From contig JAIRMC010000115.1 in assembly GCA_031258965.1 (NCBI GenBank), forward strand, positions 1-53,281: a DNA stretch of 53,281 nt, in the 5' to 3' direction. The position numbers and the translations under genes were made by a program. The stretch comes from Azoarcus sp. (GTDB lineage: Bacteria; Pseudomonadota; Gammaproteobacteria; Burkholderiales; Rhodocyclaceae). A model generated the notes under the pieces. The model ran no database searches. It had not been told where the DNA came from and saw nothing but the letters and a program-made list of their open reading frames with translations. Shown here one piece after another: positions 9,505 to 17,917 of the stretch. How positions within the stretch are numbered: the first letter of the stretch is position 1; the number at the start of each line of letters is the position of its first letter.

Positions 9505-10545
9505 ATGAGCATCTGGACTGACTATCTCGCCCGTAGCGGCGCAAGGTTCGACACCGATGATTTCGGTGTGAATTTCGGCGCGCCGCACGCCGATGCCGAT
9601 GCGCTCGCCAACGGGGCCGCGGCGATCCCGCTCGTTCATCTCGGGCTGGTTCATGCCACTGGCAATGAAGTTGCGGGCTTTCTGCACAACATGTTTTCCA
9701 GCGATGTCGCCGGGCTTGGCGCGGACGCCGTGCAGTGGACGAGCTTCAATACCGCGCAGGGCCGCATGCTGGCAAATTTCCTGCTCTGGCGGGATGGCGA
9801 CGGCTACAGTCTCGCCCCGGCGGCTGATCTGGCCCCGGCATTGCTGAACAAACTGTCGCTTTACATCTTGCGCAGCCATGTCCAGCTCGTGCGTCCGCCT
9901 CCGGAACAGGCGCTCATCGGCCTTGCGGGCCAGGCGGCGGGCGATTGCCTTGCGCGCGCGGGTTTGCCCGTGCCCGAGTCCGACATGCGGCAGGTGGTTT
10001 CCGGCCTCCGGCGCGTGATCCGCCTCGATAGCGCGCTTTTCATCGTCGACCTCGCCGCCGATGAGGCCGCGCCCGTATTCGATGCCCTACTTTCGGCGGG
10101 CGCGACAAGAAGCGGCACCGCGAGCTGGTATCTCGCCGCCATCCGCGCCGGTCTGCCGCTCGTCACTGCTGCGACGACAGAAGCCTTTGTCGCCCAGATG
10201 CTCAATTTTGAACTCATCGGCGGCATCAGCTTTACAAAAGGCTGCTATCCCGGCCAGGAAATCGTCGTCCGCACCCAGCATCTGGGCAAAACGAAACGGC
10301 GCACTTACCGGCTCGGTCTTTCCGGCCCGTCTGTTGGCGCGGACACCGGCGTTGCCTTGTATGCGCCGGAATTCGGCGAACAACCTGTGGGCATCATCGT
10401 CAACTTCGCGCCCTTGCCCCATGGCGGCGAGGCGCTGGCGGTACTCCAATCGGGTTGCGTCGCCACGGGCGGGAAAATCCACGTCGGCGCGCCCGATGGG
10501 CCGTTCGCGGAAGTGCTCGACCTGCCTTACAAAGTGCCGCTGTAG
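9505..10545 (+). CDS. ygfZ: Folate-binding Fe-S cluster repair protein YgfZ
   Basis: A tetrahydrofolate-binding protein related to GcvT that helps make or repair certain Fe-S enzymes such as MiaB. The 346-aa protein carries the diagnostic motif KGCYPGQE (245-252) with its conserved Cys247. Length is normal for the betaproteobacterial form. It starts 73 bp from the divergent mltG start. TATAAT lies at 9467-9472, placing a possible transcript start about 25 bp before the ATG, but the -35 is poor. Confidence 0.93.
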   Translation: MSIWTDYLARSGARFDTDDFGVNFGAPHADADALANGAAAIPLVHLGLVHATGNEVAGFLHNMFSSDVAGLGADAVQWTSFNTAQGRMLANFLLWRDGDGYSLAPAADLAPALLNKLSLYILRSHVQLVRPPPEQALIGLAGQAAGDCLARAGLPVPESDMRQVVSGLRRVIRLDSALFIVDLAADEAAPVFDALLSAGATRSGTASWYLAAIRAGLPLVTAATTEAFVAQMLNFELIGGISFTKGCYPGQEIVVRTQHLGKTKRRTYRLGLSGPSVGADTGVALYAPEFGEQPVGIIVNFAPLPHGGEALAVLQSGCVATGGKIHVGAPDGPFAEVLDLPYKVPL

Positions 10546-10851
10546 CGGCGGGCAGTTGTAAAGAACGCTGCGCTGCCTTTCCCGGCTTCGTCAGCGGTCC
10601 TTCCGGTTTTCCGCCGACGCTGCGGAAAACCAAATCGCCAGCCTCGAGCTGGAAAGCCAGGCTAGCGAGTAATTCAATGCCGGGGGCGGATGCGGGCAAG
10701 GCGCATGCCACGATATTGGCAATAAACCCCGCGCCGCTTCCACGCACAATGTCCTTCGCATGGCGACCATGCCATGGCGGCGGGTAAGCTGGACGGATTG
10801 GCATTGATGGCAAAAAATAGGTGAAAATACATCCCGTTTTCGAGGAGTGTC
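10546..10851. other. Intergenic region without a supported gene
   Basis: Between ygfZ and dgkA. Long frames exist on both strands but have no recognisable domain and mirror biased GC-rich composition. A weak stem CGTCAGCGG/CCGCCGACG near 10588-10618 could serve as the ygfZ terminator. A decayed gene cannot be excluded. Confidence 0.4.
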
Positions 10852-11220
10852 ATGACTTCCATCCCCCCCCAGCGTACCGGCGTTGCCCGCATCCTTGCCG
10901 CCGCGAAGTATTCCCGCGATGGCATCAAAGCCGCGTTCAGGGGCGAAGCGGCGTTTCGGCAATTGACGGCGCTTCATGCCGTGTTGATTCCCCTCGCATT
11001 TTTCTGCCCGGTGAGCCGGGGCGAGCGCGCACTGATGATCGCTGTCTGTCTGTTGTCGCTCGTCGTCGAGTTGCTCAATTCAGCCATCGAGGCCGTTGTC
11101 GACCGCATCTCAACGGAGCGCCATCCCCTGTCCAAAGACGCCAAGGATATGGGCAGCGCGGCGCAGTTGTTCGCGTTGTCGATGGTCGCGGCGGCGTGGG
11201 CGCTTATTTTGCTGGGTTGA
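10852..11220 (+). CDS. dgkA: Diacylglycerol kinase
   Basis: Small trimeric inner-membrane kinase that converts diacylglycerol to phosphatidic acid with ATP, recycling the lipid left over from membrane-derived glucan synthesis. The 122-aa protein has three predicted membrane helices and the family motifs EAAFRQL, ELLNSAIEAVVDR and HPLSKDAKDMGSAAQ, which hold the catalytic Glu and metal ligands. A good Shine-Dalgarno (GAGGAG) precedes the ATG. It is 22 bp ahead of the metallo-hydrolase gene, probably the same transcript. Confidence 0.95.
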   Translation: MTSIPPQRTGVARILAAAKYSRDGIKAAFRGEAAFRQLTALHAVLIPLAFFCPVSRGERALMIAVCLLSLVVELLNSAIEAVVDRISTERHPLSKDAKDMGSAAQLFALSMVAAAWALILLG

Positions 11221-11242
11221 TTCAAAAAGGGAAACCCGGATC

Positions 11243-12415
11243 ATGGCTGGAAAAACGCTGCGCCGTGTGCTGGTCCCGCTCGTTATCGTGGCGGTACTGG
11301 CTGTCGCCGCGGGGTGTCATGTGATGCAGACAATCGGGGAGACGCCTTCCGGAGAAGAAGTCGCGGCCTACGAAAAGTTGCCTTATTACCGGGACGGGCA
11401 GTTTCAAAGCCCCGTGCCCCTGATTTATCCGGGGCGCTCGCCCAACGGCGTGCCTGCGCTTTCCAATTTGCCGCGCTTCGCCTGGCGTTTCATTTCGCGC
11501 GCTGTTTCCGGCAACCGGAACGCGCCCGATGCTCCGCTGCCCAAAGTTGCGCTCGACAAATCTTTCTTCGCCGCCGCGCCCGCCGAACTTGCCGCGTATT
11601 GGCTCGGACATTCTTCGCTCATCGTCGAACTGGAGGGCAAGAGGCTGTTGGTAGACCCGGTTTTCGGCAATGCCGCACCCATTCCCAGCATCATGGGCCG
11701 CTATACCAGCCCGCCATTGGCGCGCGATCAGTTGCCGCCGCTCGATTACGTGCTCATTACCCACGACCATTACGACCACCTCGAATACGCCACGATGCGC
11801 GCCTTACGGGATTGGGATGTCCAGTTCGTCGTCCCCTACGGCGTCGGCGCGCATTTGCGCAAATGGGGCATCGCGCCCAATCGCATTCACGAAACAGGTT
11901 GGGGCGAAACCTATATCGGAGATGGCCTGACTTTTGCCTCGGAGCGCACCATCCATTTTTCCGGGCGGACGTTCGGCAGCCGCAATAAATCCCTCTGGAC
12001 ATCCTGGTCGCTTATCGGGCGGCAATTCCGCGTATTCATCAGCGGCGATTCCGGTTATGGCGAACACTTTCGAGACATTGGCGCAAAACATGGCCCGTTC
12101 GATCTGGCATTCATCGAAATCGACGCCTGGAATGCCAACTGGCCCAGGACGCACATGTTCCCCGAAGAAGTCATCCAGGCCTATCACGATCTTGGCACGC
12201 GGGCGATGGTTCCCGTCCATTGGGGCGTTTTCGATCTGGGCGGTCATCCCTGGAATGAGTCCATCACGAAAATCAGCGCACTTGCCGCGCAGGATGCCGC
12301 GCTTAACCTGCTGACACCGCTCATGGGCGAGCGCATCGTGCCCGGAGAAAGCGCTACGCGGGAGTGGTGGCGGGATGTGCCGGAAGCCGCTTCCGACAAG
12401 GATGGCGGGCAGTGA
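11243..12415 (+). CDS. Lipoprotein MBL-fold metallo-hydrolase (NAPE-PLD/RomA-like)
   Basis: A 390-aa metallo-beta-lactamase-fold hydrolase with an N-terminal signal and a plausible lipobox (VAAGC, Cys25), suggesting membrane anchoring facing the periplasm. Key motifs: YWLGHSSLIVEL (119-130), the zinc motif HDHYDH (174-179) and ISGDSGYG (266-273), followed by IEIDAWN and MVPVHWGVF. This pattern matches the NAPE-PLD/UlaG-like branch, whose members hydrolyse phosphodiester bonds of lipids or sugars. The substrate is unknown; the neighbouring dgkA hints at a phospholipid role, which is inference only. ATG 11243 was chosen because upstream sequence is out-of-frame dgkA. Confidence 0.85.
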   Translation: MAGKTLRRVLVPLVIVAVLAVAAGCHVMQTIGETPSGEEVAAYEKLPYYRDGQFQSPVPLIYPGRSPNGVPALSNLPRFAWRFISRAVSGNRNAPDAPLPKVALDKSFFAAAPAELAAYWLGHSSLIVELEGKRLLVDPVFGNAAPIPSIMGRYTSPPLARDQLPPLDYVLITHDHYDHLEYATMRALRDWDVQFVVPYGVGAHLRKWGIAPNRIHETGWGETYIGDGLTFASERTIHFSGRTFGSRNKSLWTSWSLIGRQFRVFISGDSGYGEHFRDIGAKHGPFDLAFIEIDAWNANWPRTHMFPEEVIQAYHDLGTRAMVPVHWGVFDLGGHPWNESITKISALAAQDAALNLLTPLMGERIVPGESATREWWRDVPEAASDKDGGQ

Positions 12416-12508
12416 CGGAAAGACTTGGCCGGTGTTTTCATGGCGCATATCACCCGATCGGGCAGCGCAAACAGCCGTCGCCAATCTCCGTGCAAAACGG
12501 ACAAACCG

Positions 12509-13501
12509 TTACGTGTCCGACCTGCCGTCTGGCACGAGCTTGCCGATCTGTTCGGCAATCTGTTCCGAGAGCCGGGGCAGCAGCGTCGTGCGCAAATGCA
12601 CGATGGCTTCGGTACGCAGGCGCTCGTTGAGTTTGGAGACCTCGCGCGCGAGTAGCGCGGGGAGTTCTTCGCGCATCCAGGTTTCGACTTCTCCGACGAT
12701 GAAGGCATCGAGCAGTTTCAAGTCTTCGGCAATGGCCTGTATCCGCGTATCCAGTGCGGGCGGGAAGGACTGCGACGGTCTTGACGGCGGCGCGGGCGCG
12801 CGCGCGGCGGGCGCGGCGCGCAACACCGGCCCAGCGGGTTGTGGCCGTGGCGCGGAGGGAATGGATGTGACGGATGGCGCGGGCGTTCGCGGTACCGATC
12901 CGGCGGGTTGCGGCGCGGGTTGCGACTTTGTCTGTGGCGCGGGTTGCGGCTGTGACGTGGAGGCGCGGGGCAAGGGGCGTGGTTCAGCGGCGCGCGGCGC
13001 CACGGGCGGACGAACGGGGGACGGGATTCGCGGCTCGGGCGAACGCAGTGCCGATCCCACAGCCAGCGTCACGGGCCGTGGCGGTAGCGCGGGCGGGGTG
13101 ACGGGTTGGGGCGCGGGCGCGCGTGGCGCCGCGTTGACGGGCGGCGGCACGGACGGACGGGGCGGCACGGGAATGGACGCGGTGTATGGCACTCGCGGTT
13201 CGGCTGTGTGCTGTACCGGGCTGGTTGGCGGCTGGGGCGGGCTGGCGGGTTGTTGCGGTTTTGACTGCGGCGGCGCGGCGTGGACGACGGGCGCCATCGG
13301 GGGCGTGAGGGGCGTGTTGGATTCGCCAAGGTCGAAAATGACTTCGGTCAGTACGGGCAGGTCGTCGCCGGTGCCGTCGTTGTGAGGGTCTTCGCCATGC
13401 TGGCGCAACAGGGCGTTGGCTTCGTTGATGAGGGAGCTGGCGACATCCAGTTCGGTTGCACCGAGGATGTTGGGCTTCGGCGGATTGGGACGGGTAATCA
13501 T
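12509..13501 (-). CDS. Pro/Ala-rich protein of unknown function downstream of holC
   Basis: A 330-aa protein in three parts. Residues 1-60 are ordinary and begin MITRPNPPKPNILGATELDV. About 65-250 are extremely rich in Pro, Ala, Arg and Ser and surely disordered. The last 75 residues are charged amphipathic helix (LDTRIQAIAEDLKLL, WMREELPALLAREV, LLPRLSEQIAEQIGKLV). Its ATG overlaps the holC stop by 4 nt, so the two are coupled. A gene of this shape follows holC in other Betaproteobacteria as I recall (DUF2486-like), but I cannot confirm the family. A scaffold or binding role is a guess. Confidence 0.75.
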   Translation of the reverse strand: MITRPNPPKPNILGATELDVASSLINEANALLRQHGEDPHNDGTGDDLPVLTEVIFDLGESNTPLTPPMAPVVHAAPPQSKPQQPASPPQPPTSPVQHTAEPRVPYTASIPVPPRPSVPPPVNAAPRAPAPQPVTPPALPPRPVTLAVGSALRSPEPRIPSPVRPPVAPRAAEPRPLPRASTSQPQPAPQTKSQPAPQPAGSVPRTPAPSVTSIPSAPRPQPAGPVLRAAPAARAPAPPSRPSQSFPPALDTRIQAIAEDLKLLDAFIVGEVETWMREELPALLAREVSKLNERLRTEAIVHLRTTLLPRLSEQIAEQIGKLVPDGRSDT

Positions 13502-13932
13502 AGGGCGATCCTGCGCTCGGCATCGAATGCCTTGAGCGGAAATTGTTGCTGACTGTAATGTACCCAACGCGCCCGCGCCGGGGAGAGTTCGGTTTCGCCG
13601 CGGCCAATGATTTCGATCACCATGCGGAAACGTTCACAGGCGGCGGGCAGTTCGGCGGCGAGGTTGAAAAGCATGTCGGTGTGCGGCCATTGCGTTTCGC
13701 CAGCGATGCCAATGATGATCGGCGTCCCAGACGCCAGCGGCGAACCGCTCATCACATGCGGGATGAAGCTTCTGGGTTCGCTCGTCCATAGCTGGCGGTC
13801 GAGCCGTTGCGCCAGGGCGGCGTCCGGGCTGATGACAACCGCCTTGCGGCCACTATGGTGCGCCTTGCCGAGTAGTTCACAGGCGAGCGCGAGCGGGTCG
13901 CCTGTGTTGTGGTAGAACTGGACGCTCGTCAC
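13498..13932 (-). CDS. holC: DNA polymerase III chi subunit
   Basis: Chi joins the clamp loader (through psi) to single-stranded-DNA-binding protein at the replication fork. The 144-aa protein follows the family: VQFYHNTGDPLALACELLGKA at the N-terminus (first part), the nucleotide-binding-like KAVVISPDAALAQRLDRQLW, then SFIPHVMSG and the Gly-rich strand. It lies 18 bp after pepA, the common proteobacterial arrangement pepA-holC. No holD is seen here. Confidence 0.93.
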   Translation of the reverse strand: MTSVQFYHNTGDPLALACELLGKAHHSGRKAVVISPDAALAQRLDRQLWTSEPRSFIPHVMSGSPLASGTPIIIGIAGETQWPHTDMLFNLAAELPAACERFRMVIEIIGRGETELSPARARWVHYSQQQFPLKAFDAERRIAL

Positions 13933-13950
13933 GCTTTTCTCCCGTCTGCT

Positions 13951-15489
13951 TCAGTGTTTGCCCTTTGAGGCGCGCGCGAGCAGGAATTCGGCCAGCAGCG
14001 GCAGCGGACGGCCCGTGGCTCCTTTGGCGTCGCCCGACAGCCAGGCGGTGCCCGCGATGTCGAGGTGCGCCCATTTGTATGCCTTGGCGAAGCGCGACAG
14101 GAAGGCGGCGGCGGTGATCGCGCCGCCGAAGCGCCCGCCGATGTTGGCCATGTCGGCGAAATGGCTCTTGAGCAAGTCCTGGTATTCTTCCCACAGCGGC
14201 AGGCGCCAGACGCGGTCGCCAGCGTCCATACCGCGTTGCGTCAGCTCCTCGGCGAGTTCGTCGTCGTTGGCGAGCAGGCCGCTCGGAATCTTGCCCAGGG
14301 CGACGACGCAGGCGCCGGTGAGGGTGGCGATGTCGATGACACAACCGGGCTTGAACCGTTCGGCATAGGTGAGCGCATCGCACAGGATAAGCCGCCCTTC
14401 CGCGTCGGTATTGAGGATCTCGATAGTCTGGCCCGACAGCGAGCGCACCACGTCGCCGGGACGGCTGGCGTTGCCGCCGGGCATGTTCTCGGTGGCCGGG
14501 ACGATGCCAGTGACGTCGAGCGGCAGCGCCATGGCGGCAATGGTCTTGAACACGCCGATGACGCTGGCGGCGCCGCACATGTCGTATTTCATCTCGTCCA
14601 TTTCAGCGCCGGGTTTGAGCGAGATGCCGCCTGAGTCGAAAGTGATGCCCTTGCCGATCAGCGTTACCGGATGCGATTTCGGTTTGCCGCCCTTGCCTTT
14701 GTACGGTTTCTCGCCCCGGTGATGCATGACGATGAAGCGCGGGCTTTGCCGCGCGCCGTGTGCGACCGCGAGAAATGCGCCCATGCCGAGTTTTTCCATG
14801 TCGTCGCGTTCAAGGACGTCGACCTCGAATTTATACTGTTTGCCCAGGCCACGTGCGATATCGGCGAGATAGGCAGGCGTGCAGACATTGGCGCCGAGGT
14901 TGCCGAGGTCTTTTGCCAGGGCCATGCCTTCTGCGATGGCCCGGCCCTGGCGCAAGGCTTCTTCCAGCGCTTCGCCGGTGTTGGAGAGGATGAACGCGAT
15001 CTTGGCGGCGCCGTGTTTTTTCTTGTGTTTCTTTTCGGCGCCCGGCGACTCGAAGCGGTAGGCGCCGTCGGCGACGATGCGGCCCGCCTGCCGCAGCGCC
15101 CAGGCGGCGTCGCGTCCGGACGGCAGGGCCGTTTCGTCGAGGACGATGGCGGCGTCCTTTGCCACCGTTGCCGCCAGCGCACCGCCGATGGCGGCGAAGG
15201 CGTCACGCCAGGGCCTGTCGCCAAAAGCGCCGGCCTTGCCGAAACTGACCAGCAATACCCGTTCGGCGGCGACACCCGCGAGACCATGCAAAAGCACGGT
15301 CGATCCGGCTTTGTCGTCGAGTTCGCCCTTGGAAACAAGTTTGGAGAGTCCGCCCTGGCTGGCTTCGTCAACGGCGCGGCTGGACGGGGAAAGCGGCGCG
15401 CCGGTCAAGACGCCGACGACGAGCAACCCCGTTTGCAGTTTCTCGGGAGAAACGACCTTTATGGTAAATTCCACGAACCTTTGCTCCAT
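13951..15489 (-). CDS. pepA: Leucyl aminopeptidase (PepA/CarP)
   Basis: Removes N-terminal residues, preferring Leu, using two metal ions; some PepA proteins also bind DNA. About 512 aa. The M17 motifs are present: GKGITFDSGG (279-288) with metal-binding Lys and Asp, and the signature NTDAEGRL (360-367). A Lys/His-rich loop (EKKHKKKHG, about 152-160) sits between the N- and C-terminal domains, and PYKGKGGKPKSH adds a second basic insert. Start is ATG 15489 or possibly GTG 15474, which has AAAGG just upstream and gives MEFTIKV, closer to the family N-terminus. Divergent from lptF across 132 bp. Confidence 0.93.
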   Translation of the reverse strand: MEQRFVEFTIKVVSPEKLQTGLLVVGVLTGAPLSPSSRAVDEASQGGLSKLVSKGELDDKAGSTVLLHGLAGVAAERVLLVSFGKAGAFGDRPWRDAFAAIGGALAATVAKDAAIVLDETALPSGRDAAWALRQAGRIVADGAYRFESPGAEKKHKKKHGAAKIAFILSNTGEALEEALRQGRAIAEGMALAKDLGNLGANVCTPAYLADIARGLGKQYKFEVDVLERDDMEKLGMGAFLAVAHGARQSPRFIVMHHRGEKPYKGKGGKPKSHPVTLIGKGITFDSGGISLKPGAEMDEMKYDMCGAASVIGVFKTIAAMALPLDVTGIVPATENMPGGNASRPGDVVRSLSGQTIEILNTDAEGRLILCDALTYAERFKPGCVIDIATLTGACVVALGKIPSGLLANDDELAEELTQRGMDAGDRVWRLPLWEEYQDLLKSHFADMANIGGRFGGAITAAAFLSRFAKAYKWAHLDIAGTAWLSGDAKGATGRPLPLLAEFLLARASKGKH

Positions 15490-15621
15490 GGGAAACGTGT
15501 TGGCGCAAAGCGCACCACGTTGGATGCGCCGGTGAAAACAGTCGAAATTATGTTCCGTTCCGGTGGCGTCCGTCAAAGGACATGATATTTTTCTCCTGAA
15601 CTTTCATCCGGTTATCGAGCA

Positions 15622-16764
15622 ATGATTTTTCGCCGCGCCCTTCAGCGGGAATTTGTCCATGCGGCATGCGCGGTGTTCGTCGTGTTGTTTGCGGTGCTGA
15701 TTACCACCGTGCTCATCCGCCTGCTCGGACAGGCCGCCGGTGGACGAGTGCCTGCCGACGCGGTGTTGGCGCTGATCGGTTTCGGTTCGCTGGCGGATTT
15801 GCCCATTGTGCTTACCCTGACTGTGTTTCTCGGGGTATTGCTGTCCCTGTCGCGCGGCTACCGCGACTCCGAGATGGTGGTGTGGTTTTCTTCCGGCATG
15901 CCGCTCACGGCCTGGATTGCGCCGGTGCTGCGGTTCGCGTTGCCGCTGGTGCTCCTGGTCGGCGGCGTGACCTTGTTCCTCGGGCCTTGGGCGCACCAGA
16001 AAAGCGCCGAGTATCGCGTCCAGCTGGAAAGCCGCGACGATACCCAACGCATCGCCCCCGGCGTGTTCCGCGAATCTTCCGGCGCGAAGCGGGTGTTTTT
16101 CGTCGAAGTCGGCGCGGACGATGGCGGCAAGGTGAGCAATGTTTTCGTGAGCGAGGAAAAGGAGGACAGGTTGAGCGTGGTCATGGCCTCCCGCGGCTCG
16201 CTCCATACCGACGGGAAGGGCAGTCGCTATGTGATTCTCGAACAGGGCCGCCGTTACGATGGGCGTCCGGGCACGCCTGAATACAGGGTGATGACTTTCG
16301 ACCGCTATCAGTTGCGAGTCGAGTCGAACCAGCAGAGCGTCGGCCCTTCCAAGATGCGCGCGAAGCCGACGCTCGACCTGCTCCAGAAACCGGACAGGCG
16401 CGCCCTGGGCGAACTGGTTTTCCGCTTCGGTACGCCCATGGCGGTTCTGCTGTTGGCGCTACTGGCGATTCCCCTTTCTTTTGTCAATCCGCGCGCCGGA
16501 CGCACCAACAACCTGCTGCTGGCGATTTTCATTTATCTGATCTACAACAACGCCATTCTCGTGTGCCAGTCCTGGGTGTCACAGGATCGCATGGGGTTCC
16601 TAGCCGGTTTGCTCTTGCCGCATGCGTTGGCGTTCGCACTGTTGGCGCTGTTTTTTTACAGCCGCCTCGCGGTAATGCCGTTCTGGCGTCGCCGCATGGC
16701 CGGATCGGCCCCGCAAGCGGGGGATGCGGCGTCCGGGGCGCAGGATGAAGGGAGCACGCCATGA
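15622..16764 (+). CDS. lptF: LPS export ABC transporter permease LptF
   Basis: One of two inner-membrane subunits that, with LptB2, pull lipopolysaccharide out of the membrane and onto LptC. The 380-aa protein has the family layout of three N-terminal membrane helices, a periplasmic beta-jellyroll (about 130-260) and three C-terminal helices, with FRRALQREFVHAA at the N-terminus and AIPLSFVNPRAGRTNN after helix 4. The C-terminal 25 residues are Gly/Ala-rich tail. Its stop overlaps the lptG start by 4 nt. Divergent from pepA, as in most proteobacteria. Confidence 0.95.
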   Translation: MIFRRALQREFVHAACAVFVVLFAVLITTVLIRLLGQAAGGRVPADAVLALIGFGSLADLPIVLTLTVFLGVLLSLSRGYRDSEMVVWFSSGMPLTAWIAPVLRFALPLVLLVGGVTLFLGPWAHQKSAEYRVQLESRDDTQRIAPGVFRESSGAKRVFFVEVGADDGGKVSNVFVSEEKEDRLSVVMASRGSLHTDGKGSRYVILEQGRRYDGRPGTPEYRVMTFDRYQLRVESNQQSVGPSKMRAKPTLDLLQKPDRRALGELVFRFGTPMAVLLLALLAIPLSFVNPRAGRTNNLLLAIFIYLIYNNAILVCQSWVSQDRMGFLAGLLLPHALAFALLALFFYSRLAVMPFWRRRMAGSAPQAGDAASGAQDEGSTP

Positions 16765-17843
16765 ACCGCATCCTGCTCACTTATTTCGCACGTGAAATCT
16801 ACGGCGCAACCCTGATGGTGCTGCTGGCCTTTCTGGGGCTGTTCGCCTTTTTCGATTTCGTCAACGAACTCGACAGCATCGGCAAGGACGGCTATCAAGT
16901 TCAGCATGCCTTGCTCTATGTGGCAATGATCGTGCCGGGGCGGGTGTACGAACTGCTGCCGGTGGCGGTGCTGATCGGCTCGCTCTACGCTCTGACCACG
17001 CTCGCCCGGCACTCCGAAATCACGGTCATGCGCGCCTCCGGCCTGTCGACGATGACGATGTTGTGGATGCTCGGACTGGTCGGCTGTCTGCCAGTGGCGT
17101 TGACCTTCGTCTTTGGCGAATATATCGCGCCGCCCGCCGAGAGCGCGGCGCAGCAATGGCGGCTCACCGCGACCAATTCGACGGTCTCGCAGCAATTGCG
17201 TTCGGGCTTGTGGGTCAAGGACGGCCAGCGCATGGTGAATGTGCGCACCCTGTTGCCGGATCGCAGCATGGAGAAAGTGCGGATATATACCTTCGACGAC
17301 GACGGAGCGCTGCGCGCGATCTCGGATGCCGGGCACGGCAAGTACATCAGGGAAGGCGATGGCTACTGGCATCTTACCGACGTGACGCAGACCAATTTCT
17401 TCGGCGACCGCACCATGGTGAGCACGCCGTCCGAACTGATCTGGAAGTCGATGCTGACGCCCGAAGTATTGAGCGTGCTGATGGTGCAGCCTGAACGGAT
17501 GTCCGTCGCCAATCTGTGGGCTTATATCCGGCATCTGCGCGAAAACCAGCAAAGCGCGGATCGCTACGAAATCGCGTTGTGGAAAAAGCTCATCGCCCCC
17601 TTTGCCTCGCTGGTGATGCTGGCGCTAGCGCTGCCGTTCGCGCTCACACATGAGCGAAGCGGCGGGGTGAGCGTCAAGGTATTCCTCGGGGTGATGCTGG
17701 GCGTTGCTTTCTACCTGCTCAACGGCCTGTTTTCCAGCCTCGGCGTCATCAACTCATGGATGCCGATGATGGCGGCGATCACGCCGAGCCTGTTGTTCCT
17801 GACGGCGGCGGCGATAATGCTTTACATGGTGGAACGGCGGTAA
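16761..17843 (+). CDS. lptG: LPS export ABC transporter permease LptG
   Basis: Partner of LptF in the LptB2FG exporter. The 360-aa protein repeats the 3 helices - jellyroll - 3 helices plan: MNRILLTYFAREIYG at the N-terminus, the VGRVYELLPVAVLIGSLYAL-type coupling region, the periplasmic domain (about 125-265) and LALALPFALTHERSGG before the last helices. Normal length. Translationally coupled to lptF and followed by a strong hairpin shared with the convergent etfD-type gene. Confidence 0.95.
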   Translation: MNRILLTYFAREIYGATLMVLLAFLGLFAFFDFVNELDSIGKDGYQVQHALLYVAMIVPGRVYELLPVAVLIGSLYALTTLARHSEITVMRASGLSTMTMLWMLGLVGCLPVALTFVFGEYIAPPAESAAQQWRLTATNSTVSQQLRSGLWVKDGQRMVNVRTLLPDRSMEKVRIYTFDDDGALRAISDAGHGKYIREGDGYWHLTDVTQTNFFGDRTMVSTPSELIWKSMLTPEVLSVLMVQPERMSVANLWAYIRHLRENQQSADRYEIALWKKLIAPFASLVMLALALPFALTHERSGGVSVKVFLGVMLGVAFYLLNGLFSSLGVINSWMPMMAAITPSLLFLTAAAIMLYMVERR

Positions 17844-17851
17844 AGGCACAA

Positions 17852-17902
17852 AGCCGGGCGGCGGCGGGCGAGGGTGGAATCCCTGCCCGCCGCCGCCCGG
17901 CT
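17852..17902. terminator. Long perfect hairpin between convergent genes
   Basis: AGCCGGGCGGCGGCGGGC (17852-17869) pairs without mismatch with GCCCGCCGCCGCCCGGCT (17885-17902). The loop adds AGGG/CCCT pairing. On the minus strand, after the gene ending at 17918, the stem is followed by TTTGTGCCTTT, as in an intrinsic terminator; on the plus strand no T-run follows, but the stem may still stop lptG transcription. Confidence 0.7.
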
Positions 17903-17917
17903 GGAATGACTGCGCGG

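Noticed and set aside
10400-10977. Minus-strand frames between ygfZ and dgkA
   Set aside because: They overlap both real genes and read like GC-bias shadows; no domain is recognisable.
12516-13385. Gly-rich plus-strand frame opposite the Pro/Ala-rich gene
   Set aside because: The Gly/Ala-rich sequence is the expected mirror of a Pro/Ala/Arg-rich gene; the minus frame has the holC coupling.
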